NCBI GenBank assembly: GCA_045580105.1 | Contig: JAZNNH010000047.1 | Coordinates: 1-21,215 of the forward strand | Direction: 5' to 3' | Origin: RGIG5579 sp045580105 | GTDB lineage: Bacteria > Bacillota > Clostridia > Oscillospirales > SIG627 | Length of the DNA stretch: 21,215 bases | Shown: one piece after another, positions 15,076-21,215 of the stretch | How positions within the stretch are numbered: the first letter of the stretch is position 1 | Layout: every line of letters begins with the position of its first letter | Made by a program: the position numbers and the translations under genes | Notes under the pieces: model-generated | Told to the model about the DNA's origin: nothing | The model's database searches: none | Seen by the model: only the letters and a program-made list of their open reading frames with translations

Positions 15076-15110
15076 AAAAAGACCATACGAAATTTCCGTA
15101 TGGTCTTTTT
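15076..15110. terminator. Bidirectional rho-independent terminator
   Basis: AAAAAGACCATACG and CGTATGGTCTTTTT (15076-15089 and 15097-15110) form a perfect 14-bp stem with a 7-base loop, between the LysR gene and the convergent XRE gene. Confidence 0.9.
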
Positions 15111-15123
15111 GTTTGGTTTTGTT

Positions 15124-15518
15124 TTAGTTTTTATGTTTGAGTAAGAAAATCCCCACCGAAACAAGCCCGATACCGAGCATCGCAAAAGCGGATTTGGTAT
15201 CAAGTTCGCCCAGAAGCGACGTGACAATAACTGCAACGCCCATCGCCAAAGGGATTGCTTTCAAAATCAGATCGATGGTGGGATTGGCACTTTTGCGCCC
15301 GTTTGTCGGCGCGGATTTTGCCCCATCATTTCTTCCGGCGATACCCCTAAAATCTCGGCAAGCTTGGGGATGGTCTGAGTATCGGGGAACGCCACACCGC
15401 GCTCCCACTTGGAAACTGCCTTATCGGTAACGTGTAGCTGATCGGCAAGCTCTTTTTGCGTCAAGCCCTGTTCTTTGCGCCAAGAGCTGATCATCTCTCC
15501 CATGGATTGGCTCGGCAT
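15124..15518 (-). pseudogene. XRE regulator with C-terminal membrane segments, frameshifted
   Basis: The N-terminal frame (15518 to about 15322) encodes a clear XRE/Cro helix-turn-helix: EMISSWRKEQGLTQKELADQ, then HVTDKAVSKWERGVAFPD, then PKLAEILGVSPEEMMG. At a run of four G (15321-15324) the coding sequence leaves this frame and resumes in another as AKSAPTNGRKSANPTIDLIL, followed by two hydrophobic segments (IPLAMGVAVIVTSLLG and SAFAMLGIGLVSVGIFLL). One extra G restores a 131-residue protein of a common clostridial type. As written, the first frame stops at 15267 after 83 residues with an intact DNA-binding domain, which could still be made. The ribosome site AAAGGAG is eight bases before the ATG. 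Confidence 0.85.
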
Positions 15519-15550
15519 TTTTCTTTCTCCTTTTTTTATTCCTTTTGCCC

Positions 15551-15577
15551 AGTATAACAGAAAATCCCAAAGTGGGA
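15551..15577 (-). promoter_or_regulatory. XRE-gene promoter with possible operator
   Basis: On the minus strand TGTTATACT (-10 hexamer 15556-15551) is an extended -10 with no good -35. Just upstream is the inverted repeat TCCCA-CTT-TGGGA (15577-15565), placed where a repressor would block polymerase; self-control by the XRE protein is possible. Confidence 0.5.
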
Positions 15578-15616
15578 AACCGAAGGAGGGTAGAGTAGAG
15601 GCAACCTGCGGTTTCC

Positions 15617-16972
15617 TTAGGGCGTTTTTCTTTCATAATGGTAACGCTTGCGTTTAGCAATCATAAATACGGCCGAAAAGACGACCGCCATAATTTCCGC
15701 CACCACCACCGAAAGCCAAATGCCGTCAACGCCCAAAACAAGGGGGAGAAGAAGAACTGCCGCGATCTGAAAGACCAAGGTTCGGAGAAAGGAAACGATT
15801 GCCGAGGTGACGCCGTCGTTTAAAGCGGTAAAGAAGCCGGAAGTGAAAATGGCAAAGCCCATGAAAACAAAAGAAAGCACGTAAATGCGAAATCCGGAAA
15901 CCGTCAAGGCCAAGAGCGTGGCGTCGTAGCTGACGAAGATGTTTGCCAAAGGAGCGGCTAAAAGTTCTCCCGCAAACACCATCCCAATGCCGAAAACGCC
16001 GATCATCATCAAACTTTTTTTTAGTAAGCTTTTTAGTTCTTTGTAGTTTTGTGCCCCATCGTGATAGCCGAATATGGGCGCCGTTCCGATGGAATAGCCG
16101 ATAAAGGTGCCGGCAAAGATGAAGCTGACGTACATCATAACCCCATATGCCGCCACTCCGTTTTCGCCGGCGTACCGAAGAAGCTGAATGTTATAGAGCA
16201 TTCCCACCACACTCATTGCGATGTTGCTCATAAACTCAGAAGAGCCGTTGGTGCAGGCCTTCAGAAGCGCCGCGCCGTCGAACTTTGCTTTACCGAGTTT
16301 TAAAATACTGCTGTTGTTTCGGCTAAAATACAACAGCGGAATGACCCCTGCCGAAATTTGGCTTGCGGCAGTCGCCACAGCCGCGCCCGCAAGCTTGAAT
16401 TCTTCCGGCAGCAATCCCACCAAAAGGGCATCCAAAACCATATTCGTAACGCCGGCGAAGATGGTGGTCAAAAGACCCAGATTCGGTTTTTCCGCGGTCA
16501 CGTAAAAGGACTGGAATAAAAATTGCAGGATGTTAAAGGGGAGGGCAACAAGGATAATGCGGGCATACAGCACCGCGTCTTCCAAAAGCCGTCCTTCTCC
16601 GCCGAGGGCGGCGGCAATCGGGCGGATCAAAACAAAGCCCAACCCAGCCAGTACGACCCCTAAAAAGATCGAAACGTAAACGAACAAAGAAAAGCACTGA
16701 TTGGCTCTTATGCTGTTTCCCTCGCCGAAGGATTTGGCAACGATGGCGGAGCCGCCCGTACCGAACATAAATCCGACCGTTGACAGAATCATCAAAAACG
16801 GCATGATGAGATTGACGGCGGCAAAGGGTGTTTTGCCGGCAAAATTAGATACGAAGAAGCCGTCGACCACCCCGTAAATGGAGGTGAAAATCATCATAGC
16901 AATCGACGGTAAGGTAAAGCGGATCAATCTGCCGTAAGTGAAATGATCCGATAATTGAATTTGCGGTTTCAT
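15617..16972 (-). CDS. MATE-family efflux transporter
   Basis: A 451-residue, twelve-helix membrane protein of the MATE family, which expels drugs or metabolites in exchange for Na+ or H+. Family signs are FTLPSIAMMIFTSIYGVVDGFFVSN at the N-terminus and the repeat of this pattern in the second half (SNIAMSVVGMLYNIQLL), plus the FGTGGSAIVAKSFGEG loop after helix 2. The frame is open upstream to 17083, but MKPQIQLSDHF at 16972 is the right start: it aligns with family length and overlaps the upstream stop as ATGA, coupling it to the cytidylate-kinase-like gene. The gene ends 98 bases before the XRE gene start region. Substrate unknown. Confidence 0.92.
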   Translation of the reverse strand: MKPQIQLSDHFTYGRLIRFTLPSIAMMIFTSIYGVVDGFFVSNFAGKTPFAAVNLIMPFLMILSTVGFMFGTGGSAIVAKSFGEGNSIRANQCFSLFVYVSIFLGVVLAGLGFVLIRPIAAALGGEGRLLEDAVLYARIILVALPFNILQFLFQSFYVTAEKPNLGLLTTIFAGVTNMVLDALLVGLLPEEFKLAGAAVATAASQISAGVIPLLYFSRNNSSILKLGKAKFDGAALLKACTNGSSEFMSNIAMSVVGMLYNIQLLRYAGENGVAAYGVMMYVSFIFAGTFIGYSIGTAPIFGYHDGAQNYKELKSLLKKSLMMIGVFGIGMVFAGELLAAPLANIFVSYDATLLALTVSGFRIYVLSFVFMGFAIFTSGFFTALNDGVTSAIVSFLRTLVFQIAAVLLLPLVLGVDGIWLSVVVAEIMAVVFSAVFMIAKRKRYHYERKTP

Positions 16973-17586
16973 TCGTTTCTCCCAAACCAGATCTTGATAA
17001 AGTGTGCAAGCGGCGGTACCAATTCTTTGATTTCCCAATCGGTGGTGTTTACCGTTAGATGGTAATGCTCCCGATTGCCCCAATCCCCGCCGCCGATCAG
17101 CTCACGGGTCTGAGCGCGCACTTTATCAATCTGCTTCATTTGGCGAAGAAGCCCCTTTTCATTCAGTTGTTCTTCTTTGTCGGCACGTTCCATACAGCGA
17201 CGGATTTTCGCTTCATTTTCCGCACAAACAAAAATGTTGAAAGGGTGATATTCTTTTAAAATGATATCAGCATTTCTGCCGACGATCACGCAGTTGTTTC
17301 CCAGCCGAGCGATCTGCTCGATGACCTTTTTTTGTTGCAGAAGCAAAGTAACTTTGCCTGCCTGCGAATAGGCGCTTGCCAAGGTGCCGTGAAAGGTGAT
17401 CTTTTGTTCCTTCCATCCGTGGTTGTTGAGGGTTCTTTCCACGTATTGAGGATCCATTTTGCAGCGCGCGGCAACGGATGTGATGATTTCATTGTCGTAG
17501 TAGTCAAAGCCCAAGCGATCGGCAAGGCGTTTTCCCAGTTCTCTCCCGCCGCTTCCGAATTCTCGACTGATGGTAATGATTTTCAT
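16969..17586 (-). CDS. Cytidylate kinase-like protein
   Basis: A 205-residue protein of the Cytidylate_kin_2 family. The P-loop-like start is ITISREFGSGGRELGKRLA (residues 3-21); a second hallmark is CVIVGRNADIIL near residue 100, followed by the R-rich lid (KIRRCMERADKE). This family resembles CMP kinase but lacks its insert, and its substrate is not established; it is common in clostridia beside transporters. The ATG at 17586 follows GAGGGAAATCT. The stop overlaps the MATE start (ATGA), so the two are translated together. It is not the housekeeping cmk, whose family is usually about 220 residues and starts IAIDGPAGAGKS. Confidence 0.9.
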   Translation of the reverse strand: MKIITISREFGSGGRELGKRLADRLGFDYYDNEIITSVAARCKMDPQYVERTLNNHGWKEQKITFHGTLASAYSQAGKVTLLLQQKKVIEQIARLGNNCVIVGRNADIILKEYHPFNIFVCAENEAKIRRCMERADKEEQLNEKGLLRQMKQIDKVRAQTRELIGGGDWGNREHYHLTVNTTDWEIKELVPPLAHFIKIWFGRNE

Positions 17587-17621
17587 AGATTTCCCTCGTG
17601 TTGTTTCATAGTAGTATCAAG

Positions 17622-17631
17622 ATTATAGCAT
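17622..17631 (-). promoter_or_regulatory. Extended -10 promoter of the kinase-like/MATE unit
   Basis: On the minus strand TGCTATAAT (-10 hexamer 17627-17622) lies 35 bases before the start codon. A perfect TTGACA at 17657-17652 is 24 bases from the -10, too far for a normal -35, so the extended -10 probably does the work. Confidence 0.7.
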
Positions 17632-17660
17632 ATTACGGTAAAAAATATCACTGTCAATGA

Positions 17661-17688
17661 AAAAAGGCAGGAAAATTCTTGCCTTTTT
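17661..17688. terminator. Rho-independent terminator
   Basis: AAAAAGGCA and TGCCTTTTT (17661-17669 and 17680-17688) form a 9-bp stem with a 10-base loop and A5/T5 flanks. On the minus strand it ends the broken XRE/zinc-ribbon gene before the kinase-like unit. The 135 bases between it and 17825 hold no supported gene. Confidence 0.75.
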
Positions 17689-17824
17689 AATTTGCGTTAG
17701 GTCATTCCCGCTCGCAACCACAAAATCGACCTTAACTGATTTTGTTTTAGCGTTGTGGTACAAATTGATTCGCTTTGGTTTAGATTATCCTATCTACGCC
17801 CTTGAATTAACGGAATTTGTCATA

Positions 17825-18482
17825 TTATCTTTTCCGATACATTACAAGCTCAGGATTTTCTCCGTTTTCCTCGTAAGTGCAAACAAGCAGAAAATCCATA
17901 TTGGCAGCAATACCAAAGCATCTGCCACCAAATTCACTTTCAAGTTGGCTTCCAAGGTAAGAGGCGTTATCGTCAAGAAATTTAACCTTTTGTCCATTTG
18001 GGAGCGTATATTCCATATTAACAAATTCGCCCGGCAGAACATTCAAATCTGTAACCTTCGGCACCCCTCTATACATAGCAGTGTATTGAATTCATGAATT
18101 AGTTGCTTTTTAAATTCTTCGAATTTTTCTTTTCCTCCTATGTCGATATACCTTTTCCATACATCAAGAGTGTATTCACCATCGGCATAGCACCATTTGC
18201 AATATTCTTCGTTAAAAACACCGTCCTCCTCCCGACTGAGATTACTGTCGTCAATTGGCATACCACAACATTCACACACAAGTTCTCTCGGCGAACCAAG
18301 GAGTGTATTGATTGATACATTAAACAGTTTAGAAAGTAGCTTCAAGGTTTCTGTATTTGGAATCGTTTCTCCTGTTTCCCAACGAGAAACGGCTTGGCGT
18401 GTAACAAACACTTTCTCTGCAAGTTCCTCTTGAGAAAGTCCTTTTTTGTTCTGAGTTCAAGAATAATATCTTTTGTTTCCAT
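17825..18482 (-). pseudogene. XRE regulator with zinc-ribbon domain, two frameshifts
   Basis: Three frames together give a 219-residue protein. Part 1 starts METKDIILELRTKK at 18482 behind AAGGTGG. After a break at 18440-18441 part 2 reads GLSQEELAEKVFVTRQAVSRW (XRE helix-turn-helix), then a zinc ribbon, CECCGMPIDD and CKWCYADGEY, as in the Zn_ribbon_2 group. After a break at a G4 run (18064-18067) part 3 reads GVPKVTDLNVLPGEF to the stop at 17825; this tail is unrecognised. Adding one G at each break restores everything. The second part alone has a start (MFVTRQAVSRW at 18411) and might give a truncated product. The gene is lower in GC than its neighbours. Confidence 0.85.
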
Positions 18483-18508
18483 AAATTCACCACCTTATAT
18501 TTTCTGTA

Positions 18509-18538
18509 GTTATATTTTATCATAAAGTTCCTTCACAA
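18509..18538 (-). promoter_or_regulatory. Possible promoter of the XRE/zinc-ribbon gene
   Basis: On the minus strand TTGTGA (18538-18533), an 18-base spacer and TATAAC (18514-18509) lie 27 bases before the ATG at 18482. The match is moderate. Confidence 0.5.
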
Positions 18539-18592
18539 GAACTCAACGATGCAATGGTAGAAGCCTTTAAGGATAGATTAAAAACAGACTAA
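18524..18592 (+). pseudogene. Possible C-terminal remnant of an unknown gene
   Basis: A short plus-strand frame reads KVPSQELNDAMVEAFKDRLKTD and stops at 18590-18592, directly before a strong terminator. It has no start codon and overlaps the promoter region of the minus-strand XRE gene. It reads like the charged, helical tail of a protein whose 5' part was lost. I do not recognise the family, and chance cannot be excluded for so short a frame. Confidence 0.3.
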
Positions 18593-18607
18593 ATCGTGAC
18601 AACAAAA

Positions 18608-18649
18608 AATGAGCTAACAGACTTTGTAACAAAAATCTGTTAGCTCATT
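18608..18649 (+). terminator. Rho-independent terminator
   Basis: AATGAGCTAACAGA and TCTGTTAGCTCATT form a perfect 14-bp stem with a 14-base loop, followed by ATTTTTAG. It serves a plus-strand transcript ending at the short remnant before it; the A-tract to its left could also support the opposite direction. Confidence 0.75.
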
Positions 18650-18668
18650 ATTTTTAGATAATCTGAAA

Positions 18669-19742
18669 TTGTTGACAAAACGTTGCCACGAGGCATTTTC
18701 AAACCTCAAAAACCCAGTGTTTATGCGGGTTTGCGGCGTTTTTGCGATTATTCCCATTCGATGGTGCCGATGGCTTTGGGAAGACTGCTGCGCCCGCGCG
18801 ATTACCGCGGCCGGCGGTACGGCGGAGGATGTTTGCCAAGTGGCTTACGGATATGGCTTGTTTACCGGTGGCCCCGGCCTGCACGGCGGCTCTCATAAGG
18901 TTGGATGCCTGACTTTGCCGCTGTCCTCCGGCAATACCGACCGTCAGCTACAGTTTATGGTGGATTTGGGCGCAACGATTCTTTGCTGCACCCCTTCCTA
19001 TGCCACTTACTTGGCAGAATGCATTCACAATCAGGGGCTTCGGGATCAAATCAAGCTGAAGGATGGTATTTTCGGCGCGGAAGCTTGGAGTGAATCTATG
19101 CGCCATGAAATCGAGCAGAGCCTGGGCATCAAGGCGTATGATATCTATGGCTTGACGGAAACCTCCGGTCCGGGCGTGGCATATGAATGCGAAGCCCAGA
19201 CGGGTATGCATATCAATGAAGATCACTTCATTGCGGAAATTATTGACCCCAACACCGGCGAAGTGCTTCCCGACGGCACAAAGGGCGAGCTGGTTTTCAC
19301 TGCTATTACCAAGGAGGCCTTTCCCTTGCTTCGCTACCGCACCCGTGACATCTGTGTACTGAACCGTGAGCCCTGCCCCTGCGGCAGAACGCATGTTAAA
19401 ATGTCCAAGCCTATGGGCCGTAGCGATGATATGCTGATTGTGAAGGGTGTAAATGTGTTCCCCTCTCAAATTGAAACGGTTCTGCTGGACCAGGGGTATC
19501 CTGCCAACTATCAGATTGTTGTGGACCGCGTCAACCATTCCGATACATTGGAAATTATGGTTGAGATGACGCAGGAGGTTTTCTCCGACTCCTTGGGTAA
19601 GATTACTGAGATGGAGAAGAATCTGGTTGCATCCCTCAAGGCAATGCTGGGCATTTATGCAAAGGTTCGCTTGGTGGCGCCCCAATCCATTGCCAGAAGC
19701 GAAGGAAAGGCCGTTCGCATTATTGACAAACGAAAAATTTGA
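18669..19742 (+). CDS. Phenylacetate-CoA ligase family protein (PaaK), 5'-truncated at a junction
   Basis: Homology to AMP-forming arylacetate-CoA ligases starts at LWEDCCARAI (18774) and runs to the stop. Visible are YGYGLFTGGPGLHGG, IYGLTETSGPG (adenylate site), GELVFTAITKEAFPLLRYRTRD and RSDDMLIVKGVNVFPSQIE (C-terminal hinge). About 320 of the usual ~430 residues are present; the N-terminal ~100, including the SSGTTG phosphate loop, are missing. The frame extends left to a TTG at 18669, but that part is read from guaA's terminator and has no ribosome site, so no genuine start exists here. Ligases of this type make aryl-CoA or work backwards to yield ATP from aryl-CoA. An ACT-domain gene and an aminotransferase gene follow closely. 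Confidence 0.88.
   Translation: MLTKRCHEAFSNLKNPVFMRVCGVFAIIPIRWCRWLWEDCCARAITAAGGTAEDVCQVAYGYGLFTGGPGLHGGSHKVGCLTLPLSSGNTDRQLQFMVDLGATILCCTPSYATYLAECIHNQGLRDQIKLKDGIFGAEAWSESMRHEIEQSLGIKAYDIYGLTETSGPGVAYECEAQTGMHINEDHFIAEIIDPNTGEVLPDGTKGELVFTAITKEAFPLLRYRTRDICVLNREPCPCGRTHVKMSKPMGRSDDMLIVKGVNVFPSQIETVLLDQGYPANYQIVVDRVNHSDTLEIMVEMTQEVFSDSLGKITEMEKNLVASLKAMLGIYAKVRLVAPQSIARSEGKAVRIIDKRKI
18710..18732 (-). terminator. Terminator of the guaA fragment
   Basis: On the minus strand AAACCC and GGGTTT enclose an 11-base loop, followed by TTGAGG after GGGTTTTT. It lies 15 bases after the guaA stop and looks like that gene's natural terminator. Confidence 0.55.
18748..18780 (-). pseudogene. guaA: GMP synthase (guaA) 3' end, last ten codons
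   Basis: The minus strand reads PKAIGTIEWE and a TAA stop at 18750-18748. The ending TIEWE-stop is the hallmark C-terminus of glutamine-hydrolysing GMP synthase, the last step of GMP synthesis. Before this point (to the right) the frame gives LSS and no longer resembles GuaA, because the plus-strand ligase sequence begins there. So either guaA was cut here by recombination or insertion, or the assembly joins two molecules. Only ten residues support the call, but the stop and terminator placement agree with it. Confidence 0.7.
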
Positions 19743-19754
19743 GGAGGTATTCTG

Positions 19755-20186
19755 ATGAGCATTCGCCAAATCTCCGTATTTTTGGAAAACCGTACCGGCC
19801 AGTTGGCGGAAATTACAAGCATCTTGGCACGGGGCAATGTGAATCTGCGGGCTATTTCCATTGCAGAAACAGCAGATTATGGTATTGTCCGTATGATTGC
19901 TGACGATATGGCTGCTGCCGCCGCTGTTTTACGGGAGGCAGGGATGGTGATTTCCACCGGCTGTGTGCAGGTGATTGCTGTGCCGGATAAGCCCGGTGGC
20001 TTGGCTTTGGTGTTGGAACCTTTGGCAGAGCACAACATTACCGTCGAATATATGTATTCTCTCTTTAACCACAGTGACGGCGTGGCGTATATGGTCATCC
20101 GTGTCAGTGAAGAAGAAAAATTTGCCGCGCTTATGGGTTCCTGCGGGATTGAAGTGGTTACCGCAGAGAAGCTGGGCGTCCGATAA
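19755..20186 (+). CDS. Tandem ACT-domain protein
   Basis: A 143-residue protein made of two ACT modules (about residues 3-65 and 70-140). The first starts RQISVFLENRTGQLAEITSIL, the second VQVIAVPDKPGGLALVLEPL. ACT domains bind amino acids and regulate enzymes; small double-ACT proteins often lie beside phenylacetate-CoA ligase and indolepyruvate oxidoreductase genes in anaerobes, where sensing of aromatic amino acids is likely. The ATG at 19755 follows GAGGAGG, 12 bases after the ligase stop. The product has no catalytic domain. Confidence 0.92.
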   Translation: MSIRQISVFLENRTGQLAEITSILARGNVNLRAISIAETADYGIVRMIADDMAAAAAVLREAGMVISTGCVQVIAVPDKPGGLALVLEPLAEHNITVEYMYSLFNHSDGVAYMVIRVSEEEKFAALMGSCGIEVVTAEKLGVR

Positions 20187-20208
20187 GTAGAAAGTGAGGA
20201 AGGTTTCC

Positions 20209-21215
20209 ATGCAGGAAATGAGCAGAAAAAATCAATATTTTACGGATTCCGTTATCCGCCGTATGACACGCATTTCCATTGATTGCGGCGCGATTAACTT
20301 GGCCCAGGGTTTCCCGGATTTTGACCCGCCTAAGGCTATGCTGGATCGGCTGAACGAAGTGAGCTATCAGGGTCCCCACCAGTACCCCATCACTATGGGC
20401 GCTCCCAACTTCCGTCAGGCCCTGGCTAGAAAATGCGGCAGGTTTATGGGTCGTTCTTTGAATCCCGACACCGAAATGGTGGTCACCATCGGCTCTACCG
20501 AGGCTATGGTAGATACCATTTTTGCCCTGACCAACCCCGGCGATAAAATTGCAATGTTCTCACCCTACTTTGAGAACTATCGCGCCCAGGCAATTATGGC
20601 ACAGTGCGAGCCGGTTTTTATTCCCCTCACACCTCCTACCTTCCATTTTGATGCCAATGTGCTGGAGGACGCCTTTAAGCAGGGCATCAAGGCGATTTTG
20701 ATTTGCAACCCCTCCAACCCCAGCGGTAAGGTCTTTACCTATGAGGAGCTGAAGCTGATTGCAGATCTGTGCATCAAGTATGATGTCTATGCCATTATGG
20801 ACGAGGTTTACGAGCATATCGTCTACGAAGGACATAAGCATATTTATATGAACAGCCTGCCCGGTATGTGGGAGCGTACAGTTTCCTGCTCTTCTTTGTC
20901 AAAAACCTATTCTATCACCGGCTGGCGTCTGGGCTATGCCATTGCGCCCCAGCCGATTATGGACCGGATTAAGCAGTACCACGACTTCAATACCGTGGGC
21001 GCCCCCTCTCCTTTGATGGAGGCGGCGGTTGTGGGCTTGGATATGCCGGATAGCTACTATGAAGAGTTCAGCGCACACTATGCCCATATGAAGAAGCTGT
21101 TTACCGAGGGGCTGGACCGGATCGGGATTCCTTACACCGATCCTCAGGGCGCATACTTTGTGCTGGCAGACATCTCTCCCTATCTGAAGAAAGGTCAGAC
21201 CGATGTGGCGTTCTG
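20209..21215 (+). CDS. Class I/II aminotransferase, 3' end outside the window (partial)
   Basis: The frame starts at ATG 20209, behind AGGAAGG with 5-base spacing, and is still open at the last base (335 codons visible; the family has about 390). It is a fold-type I PLP enzyme: INLAQGFPDFDPP near the N-terminus, GSTEAMVDTIFALTNPGD, LICNPSNPSGKVFT (PLP and substrate Asn), IMDEVYEHIVYEG, and SSLSKTYSITGWRLGY with the PLP-binding Lys. This is the aspartate/aromatic aminotransferase group (MalY/kynurenine-aminotransferase-like). With the ligase and ACT genes upstream, a role in converting aromatic amino acids to aryl-pyruvates is inferred. Codon use is richer in AAG and CTG than in the left part of the window. 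Confidence 0.9.
   Translation, partial: MQEMSRKNQYFTDSVIRRMTRISIDCGAINLAQGFPDFDPPKAMLDRLNEVSYQGPHQYPITMGAPNFRQALARKCGRFMGRSLNPDTEMVVTIGSTEAMVDTIFALTNPGDKIAMFSPYFENYRAQAIMAQCEPVFIPLTPPTFHFDANVLEDAFKQGIKAILICNPSNPSGKVFTYEELKLIADLCIKYDVYAIMDEVYEHIVYEGHKHIYMNSLPGMWERTVSCSSLSKTYSITGWRLGYAIAPQPIMDRIKQYHDFNTVGAPSPLMEAAVVGLDMPDSYYEEFSAHYAHMKKLFTEGLDRIGIPYTDPQGAYFVLADISPYLKKGQTDVAF

Noticed and set aside
15617..17083. Longer MATE start at 17083
   Set aside because: The extra 37 residues are out-of-frame reading of the upstream kinase-like gene; the ATGA overlap at 16972 fits.
17652..17657. TTGACA as the -35 of the kinase-like gene
   Set aside because: The spacing to TATAAT is 24 bases, outside the workable range; the extended -10 explains the promoter.
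17657..18097. A 146-codon plus-strand frame opposite the XRE/zinc-ribbon gene
   Set aside because: It has no ribosome site, runs through a terminator stem and antisense to a recognisable gene, and resembles no family.
1..21215. CRISPR arrays, tRNA/rRNA genes, insertion sequences or a new defence system
   Set aside because: No regularly spaced repeats, cloverleaf-like segments, transposase motifs or defence gene clusters were seen on either strand by eye.

Overview
The window looks like chromosomal DNA of a low-to-mid GC, gut-type member of the Clostridia/Oscillospiraceae. This is inferred from strong Shine-Dalgarno sites, sigma-A style promoters, U-tailed hairpin terminators, a lysine riboswitch, and clostridial gene families. 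Most genes up to about 18.7 kb are intact single units, many on the minus strand, and convergent pairs share bidirectional terminators.

Layout. 1-1634 (+): the 3' part of tgt followed by a THUMP-domain rRNA methyltransferase. 1665-4022 (-): an ABC exporter half-transporter downstream of an Apt-like phosphoribosyltransferase. 4193-4858 (+): a hemolysin III/PAQR membrane protein with a TTG start. 4905-7360 (-): an amino-sugar operon of nagA and a translationally coupled, atypical ROK-like kinase, divergent from an AraC regulator at 7538-8443 (+). 8497-9426 (-): cysteine synthase. 9560-11127 (-): a well preserved lysine riboswitch with its terminator, followed by a wrecked polar amino acid ABC transporter. 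In that transporter the binding protein has lost its middle, the permease has two frameshifts, and the ATPase has lost its N-terminal two thirds and has two frameshifts. 11267-14033 (-): an intact TrpXYZ-type ABC importer, divergent from a LysR regulator at 14176-15072 (+); their promoters share one palindromic -10 box. 15124-15518 (-): a frameshifted XRE/membrane protein. 15617-17586 (-): a cytidylate-kinase-like protein coupled to a MATE exporter. 17825-18482 (-): an XRE/zinc-ribbon gene broken by two frameshifts.

At about 18774-18780 the sequence changes character. The last ten codons and terminator of a minus-strand guaA run directly into a plus-strand phenylacetate-CoA ligase gene that lacks its 5' part. 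An ACT-domain protein and a partial class I aminotransferase follow, in a visibly different codon style (more AAG, CTG and GGC). This is either a real recombination or insertion scar or a chimeric assembly join. The right-hand block reads as an aromatic amino acid to aryl-acid operon.

The observations most worth following up are the intact lysine riboswitch in front of a dead transporter, the guaA/paaK junction, and a set of frameshifts in five minus-strand genes, nearly all repaired by adding one G beside an existing G. That pattern raises the question of sequence error versus real decay. I saw no convincing new defence or mobile system, CRISPR array, tRNA or rRNA.
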